Shown here one piece after another: positions 55,701 through 62,585 of a stretch of DNA of 64,000 nucleotides; the stretch's first letter is position 1, and the number at the start of each line of letters is the position of its first letter. The stretch is from Microbacterium sp. MYb45. Its GTDB lineage: Bacteria; Actinomycetota; Actinomycetes; Actinomycetales; Microbacteriaceae. The DNA lies in NCBI RefSeq assembly GCF_002979655.1, contig NZ_PCPG01000004.1, positions 124,001-188,000 of the forward strand, read 5' to 3'. The notes under the pieces were generated by a model. That model saw only the letters and a program-made list of their open reading frames with translations, searched no databases and was not told the DNA's origin. The position numbers and the translations under genes were made by a program.

Positions 55701-56088
55701 GGGCAACACCCACGATCTCTACGTCGAGCTGTTCGGCGAGATCTTCCACGAGCTGGCGGCGCTGGAGGTGCCGGCCGGCCTCACGCCGCCGGAGGAGCCC
55801 TTCACGGACGACTTCTCCGAGTTCGAGGGTGTCTACGACCGCTCGGGCGTGCGCACCGAGATCTTCCGCGACGACGATGGCCTGCGCATGCGCACCACCC
55901 TGAACGGACCACTCGCCGCCATGCTCCCCGACCCTGTGCAGGAGCATCCGCTGGTGCCCGTGCGTCGCGGCGAGTTCGTGATGCGTCCCGAGGGCGAGCA
56001 GGCCTGGCACGCCGTGGTGTTCTACTCCCTGCCCAGCGGCGAACGCTATCTGCACCACGGCGTCCGCGCGGCGCCGAAGGTGTCGTGA
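52756..56088 (+). CDS. Fusion: S9 prolyl-oligopeptidase-type peptidase + class C beta-lactamase-fold hydrolase
   Basis: One uninterrupted 1110-residue frame. Residues about 1-380 are a seven-blade TolB/WD-like propeller (repeated WSPDG motifs). Residues about 390-645 are the S9 catalytic domain: GYSYGGFM nucleophile, DDRCP aspartate and GGSHLF histidine. Residues about 655-1110 are a second enzyme of the penicillin-recognising class: SMGK (SxxK), YCN and HDGNT, plus a C-terminal beta domain. The second half parallels the gene at 44811. No signal peptide. The S9 part would cleave imported oligopeptides and the second half D-residue bonds. GGAG lies 5 bases before the ATG. It overlaps the M20 gene by one base (TGATG). 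Confidence 0.93.
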   Translation: MNRVTVDDLLAVRTPEQPALSPDGTRIAFVLRTTDRDGDRDTRALWQVPTTGGDPAPLTHATADSTPVWSPDGSQLAFLRAQDGPAQLWLLPAAGGEARGLTTLPLGAGAPAWSPDGTRIAFTAPVDSAALPDETTETILARRSAPASTDRLGYKADGAGTLGTLVQQLHVLDVDSGKVTVLTRGRSHASDPFWSPDGTLLAYSASVEDDADLTMRVPVFVRSATDPNSAAVQVSAADVQATAVGWTPDGRHVVAAGRTDTEVGNADLLLFPVDGGEPQNITRSLDRNVMPGGPGYPGGMPQFTDGGDLVFCLRDNGYSHVYRVAPDGSGATALVDGTANVSGLSVAASSAAITLATPESFGDIAVLDLTDGSTRVLTDYGTPAFDLLPAEERRFTIADGTVVTGWLRRDPDAAGPLPLLLDVHGGPHNAWNGAADLVHPYHQVLARRGWAILTLNPRGSDGYGDAFFSAVSGGWGVNDANDFLEPIDQLVAEGIADPARLAVTGYSYGGFMTCFLTSRDDRFAAAVGGGVVTDLFSMGGTSDFGHYLSAKENGGLPWRDEERLSAQSPFTQVDRVTTPTLILQGAADDRCPVGQAEQWFTALRERDVPTRLVLYPGGSHLFVLSGPPSHRADYSQRVIDWVEQYAPPAGTPVRARLDARHWQQRLSALAAAHKVPGATLGILRLGEEPVYAHHGILNARTGIETTDDSVFQIGSMGKVWTTTAIMRLVDQGVLDLDAPVVSYVPEFSSSDPEITRTVTLRHLLNHTSGIDGDVFTDTGRGDDTLEKYVALLDGVAQNHPLGATMSYCNSGFSLAGRVIEKVTGTTWDQAMRDLVFTPLGLTHSSTLPEEAIMFRAASGHTVVDDDGPHLAPAWMLPRSMGPAGLINSTTADVLAFARMHLAGGLAADGTRVLSEAAVARMQEREVDMPDPYSLGDAWGVGWILFDWDGHRLIGHDGNTIGQASFLRILPEEGLAVTLLTNGGNTHDLYVELFGEIFHELAALEVPAGLTPPEEPFTDDFSEFEGVYDRSGVRTEIFRDDDGLRMRTTLNGPLAAMLPDPVQEHPLVPVRRGEFVMRPEGEQAWHAVVFYSLPSGERYLHHGVRAAPKVS

Positions 56089-57191
56089 TGCCGGTGCAGG
56101 CCGGCGTGGACCTCGACCTGGTCCTCGCCGACATCGAGACACTGGTCTCCTGCGAGTCGCCGTCCGATGACCTCGACGCCGTCGCCCGCAGCGCCGATGT
56201 CGTCGCCGCCCTCGGCGAGCGCCTGCTGGGCGTCGCGCCGGAGCGCATCGTGATCGACGGACGCTCCCACCTGCGCTGGCGGTTCGGCGATCCCACGGTG
56301 CTGCTCCTCGGTCACCACGACACGGTGTGGCCCCTCGGCTCCCTGCGGCGGCATCCGTTCCGCATCGACGACGGCGTGCTCCGCGGCCCGGGATGCTTCG
56401 ACATGAAGACCGGTGTCGTGATGGCCCTCCACGCCGTCGCCGCGCTGCCGGACCGCACCGGCGTCAGCATCCTGATCACGGGCGACGAGGAGCTCGGTTC
56501 GCCGAGCTCGCGCGCCCTGATCGAGCAGGAGGTGCTCGGCTGCACGGCGGCGCTCGTGCTCGAAGCTTCGGCCGACGGCGGCGCCGTGAAGGTCGCCCGC
56601 AAGGGGGTCTCGCTGTATCGGATGCACGTCACCGGTCGAGCAGCTCATGCCGGATTGGAACCGGAGCGCGGCGTGAACGCGGCGGTGGAGGCCGCGCACC
56701 TCCTCCTCGCGGTCGCCGAGCTCGGTGCCGCGGCGGCGGGGACCAGCGTCACGCCCACGCTCCTGCGTGCCGGCAGCACCACGAACACGGTGCCCGCCGA
56801 TGCGGAGTTCGCGGTCGACGTGCGGGTGCGCACGGTCGCGGAGCAGGACCGGGTGCATGCGGCGCTCCGCGCCCTCCCTGCCACGCTTCCCGGCGCCACG
56901 GTGCGCGTGGAGGGCGGCCCCAACCGTCGACCGATGGAACCCGAGGTCTCTGCGGACCTGTTCCGCGCCGCGGTGGCGATCGCCCAGGAGGCCGGTCTGA
57001 CGCCGTTCGAGGGCGTCGCGGTGGGTGGAGCGTCCGACGGCAACTTCACCGCGGCGCTGGGGGTTCCGACCCTCGACGGCCTCGGCGCGGTGGGCGGCGG
57101 AGCCCACGCCGACGATGAGCACGTGATCGTGGCGATGATCCCGGAACGCATCCAGCTACTGCAGGGTCTGATCTCCGGAGCGCGGGCATGA
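56088..57191 (+). CDS. M20-family metallohydrolase (candidate N-succinyl-L-amino acid desuccinylase)
   Basis: A 367-residue dizinc hydrolase of the M20 ArgE/DapE/carboxypeptidase G2 family. Metal ligands and neighbours are visible: LLGHHDTVWP (His, then catalytic Asp), GCFDMKTG (bridging Asp), GDEELG (general base Glu and metal Glu), a second-metal region in LEASADGG, and GAHADDEHV (C-terminal His). HAGLEPERG marks the dimerisation lid. ATG 56088 overlaps the preceding stop. It is followed with an ATGA overlap by a GNAT and then the N-acylamino-acid racemase. In the known D-to-L pathway this enzyme removes succinate from N-succinyl-L-amino acids; a plain aminoacyl carboxypeptidase is the alternative. 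Confidence 0.87.
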   Translation: MPVQAGVDLDLVLADIETLVSCESPSDDLDAVARSADVVAALGERLLGVAPERIVIDGRSHLRWRFGDPTVLLLGHHDTVWPLGSLRRHPFRIDDGVLRGPGCFDMKTGVVMALHAVAALPDRTGVSILITGDEELGSPSSRALIEQEVLGCTAALVLEASADGGAVKVARKGVSLYRMHVTGRAAHAGLEPERGVNAAVEAAHLLLAVAELGAAAAGTSVTPTLLRAGSTTNTVPADAEFAVDVRVRTVAEQDRVHAALRALPATLPGATVRVEGGPNRRPMEPEVSADLFRAAVAIAQEAGLTPFEGVAVGGASDGNFTAALGVPTLDGLGAVGGGAHADDEHVIVAMIPERIQLLQGLISGARA

Positions 57192-58060
57192 GCATGACGG
57201 ATGCCGCAGCTTTCCGCGCCTCGCCGGAGGAGGCCGCCGACGCGGCGAGCGCCGCCGCGTCGAGGGCGGGGGTGGAGATCCGGCTGCTCGAGGATGTGGG
57301 GGACTTCGCCCGGGTGGCGGAGCTGTTCCAGAGCATCTGGACCAAGCAGGGCGAGACCTCGCCGGTCAACGTCGAGACGCTGCGCGCCCTGTCGAAGGCC
57401 GGCAGCTACGTGGGCGGCGCGTTCGAGCACGACGAGCTCGTCGGCGCCTGCTTCGGCTTCTTCGCGGCCCCGGATCAGCGCGCCCTGCACAGCCACATCG
57501 CCGGGGTCTCGGCACGGATGCGCGGTCGCAGCGTCGGCTTCGCGCTCAAGGTGCATCAGCGCGCCTGGGCGCTCGAGGAGGGCCTCGACGAGATCTCCTG
57601 GACGTTCGATCCGCTGATCAGCCGCAACGCCCACTTCAATCTCGTGAAGCTCGCCGCGACGCCGACGTCGTACCACCGCAACTTCTACGGGCACATGGCC
57701 GATGCGCTCAACGGCGCCGATGACACCGACCGGATGCTGGTGACCTGGTACGTGCGCGACCCGCGCGTCGTCGCCGCCTGTCACGGGGAGCCGTCCGGCT
57801 CGGGAGACGTCGCCGACGCCGAGCCACTGCTCAGCGTGGGCGAAGACCTCGGGCCGCTCCGGCATCGCACCGACGCCCGGCTCGTCCGCGTGGCGCTGCC
57901 GCGCGACATCGAGACGCTGCGCCTTTCCGAGCCCGCCCGCGCGACCGCGTGGCGTCTGGCGCTGCGGGAGACGCTCGGATCTGCGCTGGAGGGCGGAGGG
58001 CGCGTGCTCTCGTTCGATCGCTCCGGCGCGTACACCATCGACAGAGGAGAACAGGGATGA
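57188..58060 (+). CDS. GNAT-family acyltransferase (candidate D-amino acid N-succinyltransferase)
   Basis: A 290-residue protein resembling the COG3375-type predicted GNAT group: LLEDVGDFARVAELFQSIW, GACFGFF, LHSHIAGVSARMRGRSVGFALKVHQRAWAL (acyl-CoA loop R-G-R-S-V-G) and ISWTFDPLISRNAHFNLVKLAA, with YHRNFYG and DRMLVTWYV further on. This family recurs beside N-succinylamino-acid racemases; the Geobacillus member of such an operon is a D-amino-acid N-succinyltransferase. ATG 57188 is in an ATGA overlap with the M20 gene, and its stop overlaps the racemase start, so the three are a coupled set. Specificity is inferred from context. Confidence 0.85.
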   Translation: MSMTDAAAFRASPEEAADAASAAASRAGVEIRLLEDVGDFARVAELFQSIWTKQGETSPVNVETLRALSKAGSYVGGAFEHDELVGACFGFFAAPDQRALHSHIAGVSARMRGRSVGFALKVHQRAWALEEGLDEISWTFDPLISRNAHFNLVKLAATPTSYHRNFYGHMADALNGADDTDRMLVTWYVRDPRVVAACHGEPSGSGDVADAEPLLSVGEDLGPLRHRTDARLVRVALPRDIETLRLSEPARATAWRLALRETLGSALEGGGRVLSFDRSGAYTIDRGEQG

Positions 58061-59163
58061 AGCTCACCGGATTCGAGCTGCGTGTGATCGAGATGCCGCT
58101 GGTGTCGCCGTTCCGGACGTCGTTCGGGGTGCAGACCGTGCGCGAGGCGCTGATCGTGCGGGCCGTCACCGACGAGGCCGAGGGCTGGGGCGAGGGCGTC
58201 GCGATGAACGACCCGCTGTACTCCTCCGAGTACGTCGAGGCGAGCGTCGACGTGATCACCCGCTTCCTGCTGCCGGCGCTCGCGCAGGTGAAGGACCTAC
58301 ATGCGGGCGGCGTCGCTCCGGCTCTCGCGAAGTTCAAGGGGCACCGGATGTCGAAGGCCGCCGTCGAACTGGCGATCCTCGACGCCGAGCTGCGGGCCAC
58401 GGGTGTGCCGCTGTCGCGCGAGCTGGGCGCCGTGCGCGACCGGGTCGACTGCGGCGTCTCCGTCGGCATCATGGACTCGATCCCCGAGCTCCTCGACGCC
58501 GTCGACGGCTACCTCGACGAGGGCTACGTGCGCATCAAGCTCAAGATCGAGCCGGAGTGGGACATCGATCCCGTCCGTGCCGTGCGCGAGCGGTTCGGCG
58601 ACGACGTGCTGCTGCAGGTCGACGCGAACACCGCCTACCACCGGGGCGACGCCCGGCACCTCGCCAAGCTCGACCCGTTCGACCTGCTCCTGATCGAGCA
58701 GCCCCTCGACGAGGAGGATCTGCTCGGGCACGCGCAGCTCGCGAAGGCCATCACCACGCCCGTCTGTCTCGACGAGTCGATCGTCTCGGCCCGTGCTGCC
58801 GCCGACGCCATCGCGCTGGGTGCCTGTTCGATCGTGAACATCAAGCCCGGCCGCGTCGGCGGCTACCTCGAGGCCCGTCGCATCCACGACGTCTGCGTGG
58901 CGAACGACATCCCGGTGTGGTGCGGCGGGATGCTGGAGACGGGGATCGGCCGGGCGGCGAACGTCGCTCTCGCGGCTCTCCCGGGCTTCACCCTCCCCGG
59001 CGACACCTCGGGCTCCGGTCGCTACTACTCCCGCGACATCACCGAGCCGTTCGTCGTGGAGGACGGCACGCTGACGGTCCCGACCGGACCGGGCATCGGC
59101 GTGACGCCGGATGCCGATGCGCTGGATGCCGTGACGGTGCGCACGGAGTGGATCACCTTCTGA
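58057..59163 (+). CDS. N-succinylamino-acid racemase / o-succinylbenzoate synthase (enolase superfamily)
   Basis: A 368-residue enolase-superfamily enzyme of the NSAR/OSBS subgroup. Catalytic lysines are Lys161-Leu-Lys163 (IKLKIEP) and Lys263 (NIKPGRVGG); metal ligands are Asp189 (QVDANT), Glu214 (IEQPL) and Asp239 (LDES). These residue numbers and the length agree with the well-studied Amycolatopsis N-acylamino-acid racemase as I recall it. No other menaquinone genes are adjacent, so racemisation of N-succinyl amino acids is more likely than OSBS duty. ATG 58057 overlaps the GNAT stop (ATGA) and is preceded by AGGAGA and GGG. It is the last gene of the operon. Confidence 0.92.
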   Translation: MKLTGFELRVIEMPLVSPFRTSFGVQTVREALIVRAVTDEAEGWGEGVAMNDPLYSSEYVEASVDVITRFLLPALAQVKDLHAGGVAPALAKFKGHRMSKAAVELAILDAELRATGVPLSRELGAVRDRVDCGVSVGIMDSIPELLDAVDGYLDEGYVRIKLKIEPEWDIDPVRAVRERFGDDVLLQVDANTAYHRGDARHLAKLDPFDLLLIEQPLDEEDLLGHAQLAKAITTPVCLDESIVSARAAADAIALGACSIVNIKPGRVGGYLEARRIHDVCVANDIPVWCGGMLETGIGRAANVALAALPGFTLPGDTSGSGRYYSRDITEPFVVEDGTLTVPTGPGIGVTPDADALDAVTVRTEWITF

Positions 59164-59174
59164 GCTGATGCGAC

Positions 59175-59231
59175 GGGGCACGACGAGCCTGTCGAGATCG
59201 ACCAACTGTCGATACGATTTCGTCGTGCCCC
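59175..59231. repeat. Long inverted repeat between the racemase and PucR genes
   Basis: A 12-bp perfect inverted repeat, GGGGCACGACGA (59175-59186) and TCGTCGTGCCCC (59220-59231), separated by 33 bases that contain two TGTCGA copies. It could be the operon's terminator, an attenuator or a PucR site. There is no T-run after the right arm. Confidence 0.6.
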
Positions 59232-59271
59232 ACAGCTCCGCGACCGGTGGTCGCCCCCTAGCCTGGGCCCT

Positions 59272-60966
59272 GTGCTCATGTCCGTGACGACAAAGCCCCG
59301 CGCCAGCCTCGGCCGGGTCATCGAAGACCTCGGCAACACCCTGCTCGAGGTGGTGAGCGGTGCGGTCGACGATGACACCGAGATCGAGACGGTCGTCATC
59401 CACGATGTCCTCGACGACGCGATGCCGATGCGCCGCGCGCTCGTCCTCGGCGTCGGCCTGAGCGATCCGGACGAGATCGCGGAGCTCCTCCGGGTCCTCG
59501 CCACACAGCAGGCCTCCGCCCTGGTCCTGCGTGCGCCCGTGCGTTCGGAGCAGCCGGTGCGCGAAGCATCCGAGGCGACCGGCATCCCCGTCCTCGCACT
59601 GACCCGCGGCGCGTCGTGGGCGCAGCTGGCGGCGATGCTGCGGTCCCTGATCGCCGAGGGCGACGTGGGCGATCAGGGAGCCACGACACTCGGCGGGATG
59701 CCCTCCGGTGACCTGTTCGCCCTCGCCAACGCCATCGCGACCCTGCTGAACGCCCCCGTGACGATCGAGGATCGCAACTCCCGGGTCGTCGCCTTCTCGG
59801 GCCGCCAGCACGAAGCCGACCCCGCCCGCATCGAGACCGTGCTCGGACGGCAGGTGCCCGAACGGTTCGCACGGCAGCTGGAGGAGCGCGGCGTCTTCCA
59901 GGAGCTCTACCGCAGCGTGGACCCGATCGACGTCGGCCCCGTGAACAACACCGAAGGACTCCCCTCGTTCCCGCGCGTGGCGCTCGCGGTGCGCGCGGGC
60001 GACGAGATCCTCGGCTCGATCTGGGCCGCGGTCCAGGAACCTCTATCCCCCGATCGTGTGCGCGCGCTGAAGGACTCCGCCGGCCTGGTGGCCCTGCACA
60101 TGCTGCGGCTGCGGGCCGGTGCCGATGTCGAGCGCCGGCTGCGGGCCGACCTGCTCGCCACGATCCTCGAAGGCGGTCCGGGGGCCGCGGATGCCACCGC
60201 CCGGCTGCGTCTCAGCGATCATCGATGCGTCGTGCTGGCGCTGTCGGCAGCGGAGGAGAGCGACGACGAACCCTCCGCCGGCGCCCGCGGGGTGGCCGAG
60301 CGGCAGCGCATCGCCGATGCCTTCGCCGTGCACCTGGGCGCCGTCTACCTCCGCTCGGCCGTCGCCGTGATCGGCAACGTCGTGTACGCGGTCGTCGGCA
60401 TCCGCCCGGAACAGGGTGATGCGGAGACCGGGGCGGAGCACCGCGATGCGGACAGCCGCGCGGACCGCGTCGCGACCGACTTCCTCGGGCGGCTCGGGGC
60501 CACCAGTGAGATCCGCATCGGCGTCGGCACCGTCGCGGAGGACGCGGCGGGCATCCCCGCGTCGCGCGCGAATGCCGACCGCGCCCTCCGAGTGGTGCGT
60601 CAGACGCCTTCGCGCGAGCCCGTCGCCCGGTTCACGGCCGTGCAGATGGAAGCCCTGCTGGTCGAGCTCGGAGATCTCGTCCGCTCTCGGGGCGACCAGC
60701 CCACCGGCCCCGTCGCGCGGCTCCTGGCGCAGGACCGGGAGAAGGGCACGCATCTGGTGGAGACGCTGCGGGCCTGGCTCGACGCGTTCGGAGATGTGGC
60801 GGTGGCTGCGGCCCGCGTGTACACGCACCCCAACACGTTCCGGTATCGGCTGCGCCGGCTGTCGGAGATCAGCGGACTCGATCTGACCGATCCGGACGCA
60901 CGGTTCTCGGCCATGGTGCAGCTGCGGCTCCTCATCCCCCGCGATGGAGGTCTGATCGACGGCTGA
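59272..60966 (+). CDS. PucR-family transcriptional regulator
   Basis: A 564-residue regulator (562 if started at ATG 59278). The N-terminal about 140 residues resemble the PucR/purine-catabolism sensor domain (TEIETVVIHDVLDDAMPMRRALVLGVGL). A GAF-like middle (about 150-290) and a CdaR/GGDEF-like region (about 300-430) follow. The C-terminal helix-turn-helix is at about 500-555: VAAARVYTHPNTFRYRLRRLSEISGLDL, the PucR_HTH signature. TAGCCT (59259-59264) lies 7 bases before the GTG at 59272, so the mRNA may be leaderless. Its position next to the D-amino-acid operon makes it the likely activator, sensing an amino acid or peptide. Confidence 0.9.
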   Translation: MLMSVTTKPRASLGRVIEDLGNTLLEVVSGAVDDDTEIETVVIHDVLDDAMPMRRALVLGVGLSDPDEIAELLRVLATQQASALVLRAPVRSEQPVREASEATGIPVLALTRGASWAQLAAMLRSLIAEGDVGDQGATTLGGMPSGDLFALANAIATLLNAPVTIEDRNSRVVAFSGRQHEADPARIETVLGRQVPERFARQLEERGVFQELYRSVDPIDVGPVNNTEGLPSFPRVALAVRAGDEILGSIWAAVQEPLSPDRVRALKDSAGLVALHMLRLRAGADVERRLRADLLATILEGGPGAADATARLRLSDHRCVVLALSAAEESDDEPSAGARGVAERQRIADAFAVHLGAVYLRSAVAVIGNVVYAVVGIRPEQGDAETGAEHRDADSRADRVATDFLGRLGATSEIRIGVGTVAEDAAGIPASRANADRALRVVRQTPSREPVARFTAVQMEALLVELGDLVRSRGDQPTGPVARLLAQDREKGTHLVETLRAWLDAFGDVAVAAARVYTHPNTFRYRLRRLSEISGLDLTDPDARFSAMVQLRLLIPRDGGLIDG

Positions 60967-60967
60967 G

Positions 60968-61048
60968 GCTCGTGGCCGGTCGCCGTCGACACCCGGCGTG
61001 TGCGGCTCGTGGCCTTCCGTCGAGTGCGCGTGATGCCCGCTCGTGGCC
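60968..61048 (+). repeat. Imperfect tandem repeat with three GCTCGTGGCC units
   Basis: GCTCGTGGCC occurs at 60968-60977, 61005-61014 and 61039-61048 (periods 37 and 34). The first two units also share CCGTCGA and GCGTG at similar offsets, so the whole unit is repeated. It starts right after the pucR stop. No coding potential is seen. Confidence 0.7.
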
Positions 61049-61113
61049 GGCATCCTGCGTATCTGACAGTCATCACACCACATCACGATCATTCAGACCA
61101 TAGAGTGGATTCT

Positions 61114-61134
61114 GATTGATCGATCCGATCAATC
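61114..61134. promoter_or_regulatory. Perfect palindrome upstream of the Lrp/AsnC gene
   Basis: Arms GATTGATCG (61114-61122) and CGATCAATC (61126-61134) with a 3-base centre ATC, AT-rich for this genome. It ends 23 bases before the Lrp-type start, so it is a strong candidate autoregulatory site. Confidence 0.65.
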
Positions 61135-61157
61135 TGTGGGAGTCAACGAAGGCGACG

Positions 61158-61628
61158 GTGATCGAAATGGCCAATCTCGACGAGACCGACCGGAGGATCC
61201 TCACGGTGCTCGACCGCGACCCGCGCCGACCGGTGGCTCTGATCGCCCAGGATCTGGGGCTCGCCCGCGGCACCGTGCACGCCCGGCTCGACCGGCTCGA
61301 ATCCGGCGGGTATCTGCGCGCCCACAGCGCGCGCATCCTTCCGCAGGCTCTGGGACGCGGCGTCGCGGCCTCCATCCTCGTCGAGCTCGATCAGCATCAG
61401 ATCACCGCCGCGATCGACGCGCTCAGCCGGGTTCCCGAGGTCCTGGAGTGCTTCGCCCCCGCGGGCGACACCGACCTGCTGCTGCGCGTCGTGGCCAAGG
61501 ACCCCGACGACCTCTACCGCGTGGCCGAGGTCGTGCGCCTCTGCCCCGGCATCCTCCGCACCTCGACGAGCCTGTTCCTCCGCGAGGTCATCCCCTACCG
61601 GGTGAGCGCGCTGCTGCAGGCGGAGTGA
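61158..61628 (+). CDS. Lrp/AsnC-family transcriptional regulator
   Basis: A 156-residue feast/famine regulator. The N-terminal helix-turn-helix (about 20-50) reads RRPVALIAQDLGLARGTVHARLDRLESGGYL; the C-terminal RAM/AsnC ligand domain (about 70-150) has ECFAPAGDTDLLLRVVAKDPDDLYRVAEVV, with the GxxDxxL signature. Start GTG 61158 has GAAGG 5 bases upstream; ATG 61167 is an alternative. A perfect palindrome lies just before it. It is a single gene, converging on ispE 17 bases later. Effector is probably an amino acid, which may link it to the D-amino-acid operon nearby. Confidence 0.93.
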   Translation: MIEMANLDETDRRILTVLDRDPRRPVALIAQDLGLARGTVHARLDRLESGGYLRAHSARILPQALGRGVAASILVELDQHQITAAIDALSRVPEVLECFAPAGDTDLLLRVVAKDPDDLYRVAEVVRLCPGILRTSTSLFLREVIPYRVSALLQAE

Positions 61629-61645
61629 GGCGCGGGAATCGGGTG

Positions 61646-62578
61646 TCAGCCGATGATGCGCGCGCCCGGGACGGGGCCGTGCACGTGGAGCGGGTCGAGG
61701 CCGGTCTCGCGCAGGGCGGACTGCACGTCCTGCGCCGTCTCGGGGTCGGGGCAGAGGAGGGCGACGGTGGGACCGGAGCCCGACACGATCCCCTGCAGCG
61801 CACCGGCCGCGACACCCTGCCGGATGGTGTCGGCGAGGTCGGGACGCTCGAACAGCGCGGCGGCCTGCAGGTCGTTGAACAGGGTCTCGGCGAGCTGGGC
61901 GGGGTCTCCCGAGCGCAGCGCCTGCAACACCGGGATCGGCACGTCGAGCGAAAGCGGCGGGTCGTCGGCGAGGGCGCCCTCCTCCTCGCGCAGGATGTCG
62001 AGTCGCTCGTACACCACCGGCGTCGAGAGCCCCTCGTCGCTCGGCACCAGGATCCAGTCGAAGCGCCCGCGTGCGAGCGCCGGATTGAGCTGATCGCCGC
62101 GACCGGTGCCGACCGCGGTGCCACCGTGCAGGGCGAACGGCACGTCGGCGCCGAGGCGGGCGGCGAGGTCGTGCAGCCGGGCCTGCGAGAGCCCGGTCCC
62201 CCACAGCGCGTCGCACGCGACCAGAGCGGCAGCGGCATCCGCCGACCCTCCGCCCATGCCCCCGGCGACGGGAACGCTCTTGCGGATCTCGAGCGCGACG
62301 CCGCCCTGGTGGTCGACGGCGAGTGCGAGCAGCTTGGCGGCGCGCATCGCCAGGTTGCGGTCGTCGAGCGGGACCGAGCCGATGTCCTCCACGCCGGCGA
62401 CCGTGACCGAGAAGTCGTCGGCCGGGCGCGCGATCACGTCTTCATACAGCGAGACCGCCTGGAAGACCGTCGCCAGCGCGTGATAGCCGTCGTCGTGCCG
62501 GCCGCCGACCCCGAGGTAGACGTTGATCTTCCCCGGGGCGCGCACGTGCACGGAGTCGGTGAACGCGGCGTGGCTCAT
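61646..62578 (-). CDS. ispE: 4-diphosphocytidyl-2-C-methyl-D-erythritol kinase
   Basis: A 310-residue GHMP kinase of the MEP isoprenoid pathway, phosphorylating CDP-ME at the 2-OH with ATP. Motifs: RAPGKINVYLGVGGRHDDGYHAL at the N-terminus (catalytic Lys/Asp region), the ATP loop PVAGGMGGGSADAAAAL (about 105-121), LGADVPFALHGGTAVGTGRG, and VSGSGPTVALL. The ATG at 62578 lies 7 bases after the aldo/keto reductase stop. In many actinobacteria ispE directly follows rsmA; here one gene is inserted between. Confidence 0.96.
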   Translation of the reverse strand: MSHAAFTDSVHVRAPGKINVYLGVGGRHDDGYHALATVFQAVSLYEDVIARPADDFSVTVAGVEDIGSVPLDDRNLAMRAAKLLALAVDHQGGVALEIRKSVPVAGGMGGGSADAAAALVACDALWGTGLSQARLHDLAARLGADVPFALHGGTAVGTGRGDQLNPALARGRFDWILVPSDEGLSTPVVYERLDILREEEGALADDPPLSLDVPIPVLQALRSGDPAQLAETLFNDLQAAALFERPDLADTIRQGVAAGALQGIVSGSGPTVALLCPDPETAQDVQSALRETGLDPLHVHGPVPGARIIG

Positions 62579-62585
62579 GATCGGA

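Noticed and set aside
58057..59163. menC of menaquinone synthesis
   Set aside because: The enzyme family allows it, but no men genes are adjacent and the M20/GNAT coupling points to N-succinylamino acid racemisation.
60968..61048. CRISPR-like repeats
   Set aside because: Units are 10 bases conserved with degenerate similarity between, only three copies, and no cas genes nearby.
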